This document shows positions 56,780-64,000 of a stretch of 64,000 nt of DNA, piece by piece. The stretch comes from Sycon ciliatum. Lineage: Eukaryota > Porifera > Calcarea > Leucosolenida > Sycettidae. Location of the stretch: positions 6,280,196 through 6,344,195 of the forward strand of contig NC_088651.1 of NCBI RefSeq assembly GCF_964019385.1. The letters are read 5' to 3'. Within the stretch, counting starts at the first letter, position 1; the number at the start of each line of letters is the position of its first letter. Under the pieces are notes generated by a model. It searched no databases. It was not told the origin of the DNA and saw nothing but the letters and a program-made list of their open reading frames with translations. The translations under genes were made by a program, and so were the position numbers.

Positions 56780-57930
56780 AAGAGTGTGAACAACAAACGG
56801 GAAGTGCTACAGCATTACATAATAGGTGTCAAACATAATGCTAAAATACATTAATTTTATAACAGCATAATTACGAGTGTAAACAAAAAAAGGGAAGTGC
56901 TACAGCATTACATAATAGGTGTCCACCCTAGTGCTAAAACTATAATTATAACTGAGTGCACACACAAAGCATGAGGTGATACAGTGCAACATAACACGAA
57001 ATTTACATCTGATAACCAGCTACGAGAACAACTTTAACGCGACTACTTGCTTCTTTTGTTTACGAAGAACAGGATTATGCACACGAATACATACAGCTTC
57101 TAGAACCTTCAACTGCTTATCATAACGTGCACGGCACAAAACAGAAAAGTGAGAATCATCGTACACACTTGATGGCCCTCTTGTGTGCTCTGCATGTAGC
57201 CGTGAGTCAGGCAGGCAAGAAAGCGCAACCACCAGCGCAGCATTTGTAGCAACGCAAAACGATTCACAAGGAGTGAATATATCTTGGCTTCAGTGGACTG
57301 GCCAGGGTTGTTCGCTCATTCGTTGACACGATGGGAAACTGTCATTTGCCAATAAATCAGTGCGGTGAGCTCAGCAAATAGCGACTTACTCGAGAGGTTG
57401 TCAGCTGACAAACACCGTGCATATTTTCAGTTTCCAAATATTAGCTGATGTTTAGGAACATAGTTACTTACCCTGTTTTCGGAGAATCTTGCAAGCTCAC
57501 TACCCAGTCCCCCATCCAGATATACAGCCACGCGTTATCTATTTTTCATCTCACTCACGCCAAAGAAGAATTATACTACATGTATTTGTGTATCTATATC
57601 CTCACCCTGTAACATTAGGAGATAGTGGTAGCGACTTCGGCGGTGACTTCATGGGAAAGGTTCTCCCCACACCGGGGCTCGCGATTTTCCGCCAACTGAC
57701 TTGACACTTGACTGACTCACGACTGCCATCTAGAGTACACAAGTCCATGGAACCTGCCACTCGGCCAACCTTCCCTACATGTATACAGCACAACACCATG
57801 CTCACAGTGTTTCGGGGAACTTACCCCTGATCAGTTGAGCTTCAGTAGGCTGAGAAAGATTTTTTCTGAACAGCACCACTTATAGCGCTCTCCAGGCCAA
57901 AGCATCACCCGAGTAGTTAGTGCGGGGCAG
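56780..57930. other. Gene-free AT-rich stretch
   Basis: 56775-56830 and 56875-56930 are direct repeats (GGGAAGTGCTACAGCATTAC, AATAGGTGTC). No exon or mobile protein recognised. Confidence 0.45.
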
Positions 57931-57946
57931 GTTCTGGCTCACTTTT

Positions 57947-58112
57947 TGACCTTTGACCTTTGGGCCAAATAAGGCACACTGTGTCGGTCGTGCTTGGTCT
58001 GGCCCCAGGACTTCCCCAGGGTTTGACCTTTGACCTTTGGGTTAAATAAGGCACACTGCGTCGGGCGCGCTTGGTCTGGCCCCGGGACTCCCCAGAGTTT
58101 GACCTTTGACCC
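57947..58112 (-). promoter_or_regulatory. Three DR1 nuclear-receptor-type sites in a 77-bp tandem repeat
   Basis: TGACCTTTGACCT at 57947-57959 and 58024-58036, and TGACCTTTGACCC at 58100-58112. On minus this is AGGTCAAAGGTCA, the DR1 consensus for HNF4/RXR-type receptors. The unit also repeats AAATAAGGCACACTG and GCTTGGTCTGGCCC. Function is inferred from the motif only. It lies about 0.8 kb beyond the poly(A) signal of the finger gene and 1.9 kb from the divergent promoters. Confidence 0.45.
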
Positions 58113-58149
58113 CTGGCATGCCATAAATGTGCCATAAAGGTTCTTTTCC

Positions 58150-58400
58150 GTGGCGAACGTGCACTTGTGCACGTTCGGTGCATTCGCACCGGGGAGTAGT
58201 AAAATACGTACTATTTCCTGATTTGCACATCGTAGATGTGCAGTGACATATTGCGCATGCGTGCATACGCACGCGGAGCGTGTGACCTTCAGAGACCCTG
58301 CTTGCGGGAAAGACGCAGTACAACACAAGGTGTACTAGTACACGTGTCATTATACTACTCCCTGATTCGCACTTCGTAGATGTGCAGCAAACAAGTGAGT
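58150..58400. repeat. Palindrome-rich cluster
   Basis: Contains the 24-base CGAACGTGCAC-TT-GTGCACGTTCG (58154-58177), plus CGTATGC/GCATACG and GTACTAGTAC palindromes. It also has two copies of a CTGATT-GCAC-TCGTAGATGTGCAG block. No gene. Confidence 0.65.
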
Positions 58401-58928
58401 TCACGTGCCATGCACTCGTTGAGCTCCAAGATCAGAACTCGGCTCAACGTAGTACTTGAAGTCACCGTTCCCATTACGTCATGTACATTTACATACACTC
58501 TGTTGAAGCACTGAAACATCGGTTTTCGGGGAATTCAACATGCGAATTTTTGAACATTCGGCGAAAAGATGGGTAATTTCTTCAAAACCACTGTTTTCGG
58601 CGAATTTTTCGCCCGGCCGATTTGGGAAATGCCAACTATCCATGCATGTACATTAGATGCATATTTCTATTTTGATCGGGATACAGTAAGAATCAACCGG
58701 CTACGCCCGGAGTATCATGCATTAAAACAATTATTGAAGGGGTGTCACAGTGAAGCAGTGTTGCTACGCACCACAAATCCCCTCTGCACTGTACCGAATC
58801 TATACTGGAGAATCCAGAGTGGCCAGCAAAGAGTCACAACCCGCGGGTATCCAGTCACACTAAGGCATGTCCACCATTCCCCACATATTCACCATAACAA
58901 AACACAATACTGTTTACTATAATACACT

Positions 58929-58934
58929 TTTATT
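58929..58934 (-). terminator. Poly(A) signal for the small finger gene
   Basis: AATAAA on the minus strand, about 400 bases after the stop at 59330. A plausible 3' end, position-based only. Confidence 0.35.
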
Positions 58935-59329
58935 TAAATAATTGACTTGGATGAGTCTGTAGAAGAGAACACAATGCACGCACACGCACGCATGCGCGGA
59001 CACACACACGCACACACGCACACACACACATCTAGGTTATAGTGCTATACACGTATCTAGGGTTTAGGAAGCACGAGAATATGTCGAAGCACCCACACAT
59101 ACCCCTTCATGCAGTGTACTTCAGTAGCCCAACACGTTACGACCGCTCAGGACCATCACAAAACACATTACGACCGCTCAGGACCATCACAAAACACTAC
59201 ACACTGTTACTACACTGCATACACAGTTACTACACTACGCCTGTTACAAGTACTTACAAATAATTTTGAAAACAAATGGCACATCCCGAAGACGGCAGCT
59301 AGCTCCAGACCTTCATACATACGTCATCA

Positions 59330-59814
59330 TCATCTGTAAAACCAAGCATGAGCGCACACAAACACTATTAGTGTCACGAATACGGAAGCAGGGTAAGACA
59401 AGAGGATACGAAACAAGTAAGTATCGCTATAACGAGGGGGGTAAGTATACATGTAGACAGAGCAGTGCTTACTTACAGGGTCCGGATACGCTCCATGGCG
59501 TCCCGGTAGTCGGACTGCAACAGCAGCCCGACTTGCCGGCCCTCCCAGTAACGGGCCCGATGGGCCGCACCCGCCAGGTGTGCGGCCACGGCCTGGCCTC
59601 CCACCAGCCTTTCTCCACTGTAAAAACGAAAGAAACCGCAGAAAGCACAGTGTCATAGAGCTCTTTTGTTGGGGGAGAGAGCTAGGAGCACTGCACACTT
59701 ACCATTTGTCGCAATATATGATAAGAAAGAGGCGGCGCTTGACGCACCGCCTCAGGTGCTGGAACAGGGGTATTACCCCTGTCAGCTCCACACCGCAGTG
59801 GCAAGTGAATGCCA
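59330..59814 (-). CDS. Small two-finger Cys/His protein (85 residues, three exons)
   Basis: Coding exons 59703-59814 (ATG at 59812-59814, in an exon whose acceptor ends at 59817), 59477-59617, and a last exon from 59333 that adds one base to Leu and then TGA (59330-59332). All borders are AG/GT and phases fit. Finger 1: C-x-C at residues 5 and 7, then H-x3-C (FQHLRRC). Finger 2: C-x2-C (YCDKCGERL), then AAHLAGAAH. Basic in the middle, helical at the end (YRDAMERIRTL). It may bind nucleic acid or zinc; no family recognised. Lies head-to-head with the RING gene, about 260 bp apart. A possible upstream non-coding exon ends at GAAG before gtaaag (about 59872). Confidence 0.5.
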
Positions 59815-60012
59815 TACTGTAAATGTAATGATACTGAAGTGAAGGTGTGAACCGCAAAGCAAGGCCTTTACCTTCTTCCTGTCGAATTCGCTCCCCAGCT
59901 GCATACCGACATCACCCGCTAAAATCCAATCATACCAAGTAATGCAAAGGTCATCAGTTGACCTTTTGGACTTTTCAACTCTTATCCAAAACCACCAAGA
60001 GGAAAAACCAGG

Positions 60013-60072
60013 ATGAAGAAGACGTCAGTTGTAGAAGCGTTTGTGGAGGAGTTGTTACATTATTCTCAGTAA
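60013..60072 (+). CDS. Upstream ORF, 19 codons, before the RING gene
   Basis: MKKTSVVEAFVEELLHYSQ and a TAA, ending 6 bases before the main ATG. It could damp translation of the RING protein. If TTATTCTCAG (to 60069) is a splice acceptor instead, it is intronic and meaningless. Confidence 0.3.
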   Translation: MKKTSVVEAFVEELLHYSQ

Positions 60073-60078
60073 ATAGAT

Positions 60079-61128
60079 ATGGCTGATACATTCGGCGTAG
60101 ACTTGGACGACCGGTCGTGGTCTCTCACCACGGGTCCTTTACTAATAGAAAGATGGACGCCAATAAGAACTGTTGTGGAGTTGGCAGATCAAAACGCGCA
60201 GCAAGAAATTTGGCACGTCGATGGTAGACTCCATCGGGAGGACGGACCAGCTCTTGTTGATAGTAGGGGAGTGTCCGCCTGGTGCTATGGAGGTCGCCTT
60301 CATCGCGTTAATGAACCGGCTTGGATAGGACGGGGTAGCATAGAGTACTACCTCAACGGCGCCCGTCATAGAGCCGGCGGTCCTGCAGTCAGTTATTATG
60401 ACGCCACATGCGGTATTCTACGGTGGTATCACCACGGAAGACTCCACAGGTATGATGGCCCTGCAGTGGAAACATTTTCAGACCTTGGTGAAGACTCTGA
60501 GGGGTTCTACCGACACCGCGAAGAGTGGTATTGGAATGGCGTCAGACAAAGGATCGGCGACGGCCCTGCTCTGACGGAGAGATTTGATGGCGCCTATTTG
60601 CTGGAAGCCTGGTATGTCCAAGGGCGTCTACACAGAGTAGACGGACCAGCCAGGATCACTCGGAGTGATGATGGTATCACCATCCAGTGGTATTATCACG
60701 ACCGGCTCCACAGGGAGAATGCGCCAGCCGTGATACGCAGGGAAGGTAACAACCGTGTACGGGAGTGGTACCGATACAACCTTCGGCATAGGGAAGATGG
60801 GCCTGCTTTCATCTCTCAGGAGGAGGGTATCTATCAGTGGTACCTCAACGGGGTGTATTACGGTGACCACCATCAAGACCAGGCAATACACCCCATGGAG
60901 CTGCAGTACATCAATGTAGTGCCTACTAAGGTAGACTCGTCAGCAATAAGTCATGAGCCCATTTGTGTGATTTGTCAGGATACCCTGGACCGTCCTCTAT
61001 CCAAGTTGGAGTGTGGTCATGAATTTCACTTCCACTGTATCAAGGAGTGGATCAGTTCTGCCTCCAGCCCAACTTGCCCAACCTGCCGCTACTCCATGAC
61101 TGCTGAGGACTTGGTTGAGTTCTTGTAG
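60079..61128 (+). CDS. DGPA-repeat protein with C-terminal RING-H2 (putative E3 ubiquitin ligase)
   Basis: 349 residues in one exon. Residues about 37-270 are about eight degenerate repeats of 25-32 residues with the pattern W-Y-x2-G-x-L-H-R-x-D-G-P-A (for example GRLHREDGPA, GRLHRYDGPA, GRLHRVDGPA, NLRHREDGPA). The C-terminus (about 295-340) is a RING-H2: CVIC, C-x-H (CGH), H and C in EFHFHC, then CPTC. RING-H2 domains recruit E2 enzymes, so ubiquitin ligase activity is likely; the repeats probably bind the substrate. These MORN-like repeats are common in giant viruses (e.g. Marseilleviridae) and in some bacteria and protists, less so in animal genes. No signal peptide or membrane segment. 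Intronless, and it shares a divergent promoter region with the finger gene. Confidence 0.85.
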   Translation: MADTFGVDLDDRSWSLTTGPLLIERWTPIRTVVELADQNAQQEIWHVDGRLHREDGPALVDSRGVSAWCYGGRLHRVNEPAWIGRGSIEYYLNGARHRAGGPAVSYYDATCGILRWYHHGRLHRYDGPAVETFSDLGEDSEGFYRHREEWYWNGVRQRIGDGPALTERFDGAYLLEAWYVQGRLHRVDGPARITRSDDGITIQWYYHDRLHRENAPAVIRREGNNRVREWYRYNLRHREDGPAFISQEEGIYQWYLNGVYYGDHHQDQAIHPMELQYINVVPTKVDSSAISHEPICVICQDTLDRPLSKLECGHEFHFHCIKEWISSASSPTCPTCRYSMTAEDLVEFL

Positions 61129-61214
61129 TAATACATGACACCGCTGCGTGTAGGCGACTACGAATGACCAGTCATGTGCTACAGATGGACACGGACACGC
61201 CACCCTAAGTAGCC

Positions 61215-61411
61215 ATGAGCGGCTATTTGGACAAGGACAACAAAGCACCTCGTGGGTGGCCAAGGTTGACACTAGCCACAAGTCTGGTCGCTCAGTTGAA
61301 TAAGCTGGGTGTGCCCATGAAGACCATGCAGAGGACAAGACAGACTGGAAGAAACTGTGCAGCTCGACACTCGAGGACAAATCAGTATCAGCAGCTACTA
61401 CACCTTGCTGA
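61215..61411 (+). pseudogene. Frameshifted 3' end of a LINE reverse transcriptase
   Basis: RGWPRLTLATSLVAQLNKLG is followed, after a frameshift near 61328, by EDKTDWKKLCSSTLEDK and an ATTPC stop at 61409-61411. 'GRPRLTW...RLG...D-W-K-L-C...ATTPC' is the usual C-terminal signature of LINE ORF2-type proteins in many invertebrates. An A-run follows at 61437-61445. Not related to the restriction-like-endonuclease elements above. Confidence 0.6.
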
Positions 61412-61560
61412 TGATGCTCACAAGACAGAAGTGGGGAAAAAAAACTGAATTTCTTTATTTAGTGCTCAACTACGCGAAATGTGTTATTATTATTATACAT
61501 GTTCAACTGTAATCAGTCTGGCTGACTGCCATTCTCTACCACACATTACCGGACACTGTT

Positions 61561-62808
61561 GTGGTTGTCGTCGTTATCGTCGTCGTTGTTGATGTTGTAG
61601 TCGGTTGTTGTCGTCGTTATCGTCGTCGTTGTTGATGTTGTTATTGGTTGTTGTTGTCGGTTGTTGCCGGTTGTTGTCGTCGTTTGTTGTTGGTTGTTGT
61701 TGGTTGTTGTTGATGTTGTAGTCGGTTGTTGTCGTCGTTATCGTCGTCGTTGTTGATGTTGTTATTGGTTGTTGTTGTCGGTTGTTGCCGGTTGTTGTCG
61801 TCGTTTGTTGTTGGTTGTTGTTGGTTGTTGTTGATGTTGTTGTCGGTTGTTGTCGTCGTTATCGTCGTCGTTGTAGATGTTGTTATTGGTTGTTGTTGGT
61901 TGTTGTTGTGTGTTGTTGTCGGTTGTTGTTGGCTGTTGGATGTTGTTGTCGGTTGTTGCTGGTTATTGTTGGTTGTTGTTGGTTGTTGTTGTTGTCGGTT
62001 GTTGTCGGTTGTTGGGTGTTGTTGTCGGTTGTTGGGTGTTCTTGTTGGCTGGTGTTGGTTGTTGTTGGTTGTTGTCGGTTGTTGTCCGTTGTTGTCGGCT
62101 GTTGCTAGTTGTTGCTGGTTGTTGTTGTTGGCTGTTGTTGGTTGTTGTTGGATGTTGTTGTCGGTTGTTGTCGGTTGCTAGTTGTTGGTTGTAGTTGGTT
62201 GTTGTCGGTTGTTGTTGGTTGTTGTCGGTTGTTTTCGGCCGTTGTCGGTTGTTGTTGTTTATTGTTGGCTGTTGTTGGTTGTTGTTGGGTGTTGTTTGGT
62301 ATTGTTGTCGGTTGTTGCCGGTTGTCGTTTGCTGTTGTTGGTTGTTGTTGCCGGTTGTTGTCGGTTGTTGGGTGTTGTTGTCGGTTGTTGGGTGTTGTTG
62401 TTGTCGGTTGTTGGGTGGTGTTGTTGGTTGTTGTTGGTTGTTGTTGGTTGTTGCCGGATGTTGTCGGTTGTTGTTGGTTGTTGTTGTCGGTTGTTGTCGG
62501 TTGTTGTCGGTTGTTGTTGGTTGTTGTTGGTTGTTGTTGGTTGTTGTTGGTTGTTGTTGGCTGTTGTTGGCTGTTGTTGTCGGTTGTTGTTGGTTGTTGT
62601 TGGTAGTTGTTGTCGGTTGCTGTCGGTTGTTGTCGGTTGTTGTCGGTTGTTGTTGTTTGTTGTTGGTTGTTGTTGGTTGTTGTTGGTTGTTGTTGGTTGT
62701 TGTTGGCTGTTGTTGTTTGTTGTTGTTTGTTGTTGTCGGTTGTTGTCGGTTGTTGGGTGTTGTTGTTGGTTATTGTCGGTTGTTGTCGGTTGTTGTCGGT
62801 TGTTGTGT
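61561..62808 (+). repeat. Complex GTT/GTC tandem repeat, 1.25 kb
   Basis: Short units such as GTTGTTGGTT and GTTGTCGGTT in changing order, plus a longer 130-145-bp higher-order unit (GTTGATGTTGT ... GTTGTCGTCGTTATC) at 61576-61860. The long Val/Cys/Leu and Gln/Asn/Thr reading frames on both strands are repeat artefacts. Confidence 0.93.
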
Positions 62809-62813
62809 TTTAA

Positions 62814-63060
62814 CCCTTTGCGGTGCATCAGTCATTAACGACTGATATTGTGTACATACCGTAAAACTGTCGTAACTCCATCGATTTTAGTCCTGTTGCA
62901 CATATCGAAATATGTAGATTAATCGTTATTTTGTTCATTATCCAGGAGGATGTTGCTATGATTCAGTACCATTTTTTCGCATAATGAGACAAGTTTGTGT
63001 AACGTTAGTGTGACGTGGGTATGCTGATTGGATGCGAGGTGGTGAGAGTATGCTGATTGG
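62814..63060 (+). mobile_element. Possible single end of a piggyBac-like MITE
   Basis: TTAACCCTTTGCGGTGCATC resembles the ends at 2865 and 4203, and the AAACTGTCGTAACTC block recurs at 2986-3002. A matching right end was not found. Confidence 0.4.
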
Positions 63061-63304
63061 CCGATAACAATTAGTGGAAGGGATAAAGTAATGCGCTGCT
63101 TGTGCAGCGTAACCAAACACATGGTCTGTGGGAAACACCCTAGTAAAATAAATAAAATAATAATAACACGAATTGCCACCGGCACTTGAGAGACTCGAGC
63201 CCCGCCACCTTGTTCAAATCGGACTTGGTAGCTTCGTATTGGAACTTAATCTTCTTCTTTTTGAGGTATGACCGTACAAAACGCGCTTGGAGTTTTCATT
63301 TATT

Positions 63305-64000
63305 TTATTTTTTCATTGCAACTTTTTTAGCAGATGTCCACTCGTGAAACAACGGTGAATCTGGAACGAATAAATGGTCCATGCCAAAGGCATGACGAGT
63401 CTCGAAGTCTTCACATTCATGATGGAACCTTGTCATGATTGACGCATTCCTTGATGGTGCGCACATGAAATCAACCTGGCTCATCTTTTCCAATTCCATT
63501 CTTTTCACATCCTGCAACCCATACCCTACTAGTATCAGTGGGGACGCTAGAATCAGAAGAGGCAAGGCAGCACTCTTCCGTGGATGTATTACTCGACACA
63601 ACACCACCCATACTTGTTTTCTAGAAGTTTTGAATATAATGATATATTGCAGTAGGAAGTAGTATACAGTCAAATAGGATAGGATAAGAATGAATGATCA
63701 GCTGTCTGATAAAGAATGCAGTTCATTAAAGACTTATTGGAAGCTCTCTACCAGCTGATCGTCTTGTTGAACGGCGACACTGCATAATGATATGAAGCTC
63801 TCAGTTAGCTGTTTCAGTTCCGTGGTAGAAAGTGTCATGTGCGCGTCCAGAGCACGATGAAAACATCTGGGCTCCACGTGGATGCAGACGATTGGAGCAA
63901 CAGTAAGACGTACCTTCAACGCCTGCTCGTCAATGTCGAGGGAGACTGCCCCGGGGTAGATGAAAACATCTTGTTCCACATCCAGTTCGAACGAGCTGGT
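63305..64000 (-). CDS. 3' end of an unrecognised gene (two possible endings)
   Basis: The frame enters from the right edge (TSSFELDVEQDVFIYPGAVS, 63914-64000). Either it splices at the good donor GTACGT (63913) to an exon 63305-63511 with acceptor ggttgcag in matching phase, giving DVKRMELEKMSQVDFMCAPS... and TAA with AATAAA just behind it; or it reads through for 59 more codons (RLTVAPIVCIHVEPRCFHRA...) to TAA at 63734. Both look coding. Alternative splicing or intron retention would explain this. No family recognised; no signal peptide can be judged. Confidence 0.5.
63734..63913 (-). CDS. Read-through coding alternative of the 63.3-64.0 kb gene
   Basis: 59 further codons in frame after the donor, then a stop. 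Alternating hydrophobic stretch (APIVCIHVEPRCF) and a helical end (ELKQLTESFISLC). Its length without a stop is moderately unlikely by chance. Confidence 0.4.
   Translation of the reverse strand, partial: VRLTVAPIVCIHVEPRCFHRALDAHMTLSTTELKQLTESFISLCSVAVQQDDQLVESFQ

Noticed and set aside
57947..58112. CRISPR-like or phage-type repeat array
   Set aside because: Units are contiguous tandem repeats without unique spacers, in a clearly eukaryotic context.
58569..58922. 117-codon frame on plus, from ATG
   Set aside because: No family, splice sites or conservation seen, and its 3' end overlaps the predicted poly(A) region of the opposite gene; judged chance.
61726..62845. Val/Cys/Leu-rich and Gln/Asn/Thr-rich frames up to 218 codons
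   Set aside because: Simple tandem repeat read in several frames on both strands; no codon structure or domain.

Overview
The window is eukaryotic and almost certainly from an animal. It holds a split gene with phase-consistent GT-AG introns, TATA-box promoters, SINEs, a Penelope-like element, non-LTR retrotransposons and many MITEs. The axonemal dynein heavy chain and the secreted C-type lectins point to a ciliated invertebrate. A marine animal, possibly a sponge, is plausible from the TE mix and the frequent ACATGT palindromes, but the window does not settle the taxon.

Layout. (1) 1-1.5 kb: a TIR-bounded element with a foldback core. (2) 2.06-25.42 kb, minus strand: the first 14 coding exons (651 codons, from the ATG) of an axonemal dynein heavy chain; the rest lies off the left edge. 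Its introns hold nested piggyBac-like (TTAA) and pogo/Tigger-like (TA) non-autonomous elements, foldback elements and two SINE families. A 4.7-kb palindrome carrying a rearranged Penelope-like element (RT on minus, GIY-YIG nuclease on plus) also sits in intron 1. (3) 27.2-34.66 kb: a block of degenerate non-LTR retrotransposons with a restriction-like endonuclease, inserted into a (TTC)n tract. (4) 27.0-27.2 plus 34.7-50 kb: a segmental duplication in three copies (A, the truncated C, and B). Each carries an intronless, TATA-driven C-type lectin gene; the copy in C is a pseudogene. Copy B keeps the short TTC tract without the retrotransposons, so it records the empty site. A fourth, more diverged lectin gene lies at 54.2-54.9 kb on the minus strand. 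(5) 55-59 kb: foldback repeats, a palindrome-rich stretch and three DR1-type nuclear receptor half-site pairs. (6) 58.9-61.1 kb: a divergent gene pair. On minus is an 85-residue two-finger Cys/His protein; on plus is an intronless 349-residue protein with about eight 'WY-x2-G-x-LHR-x-DGPA' repeats and a C-terminal RING-H2. (7) 61.2-61.4 kb: a frameshifted LINE 3' end, followed by a 1.25-kb GTT/GTC-rich tandem repeat (61.56-62.81 kb). (8) 63.3-64.0 kb, minus: the 3' end of an unrecognised gene that enters from the right.

Functional picture. The dynein is a cilium motor. The lectins look like secreted, mannose-type (EPN) carbohydrate-binding proteins, consistent with surface recognition or immunity. 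The RING protein is a likely E3 ubiquitin ligase whose repeats resemble those of giant viruses and some bacteria. Most other sequence is mobile DNA. Its nesting, target duplications and paralogous empty sites allow a fairly detailed insertion history to be read.
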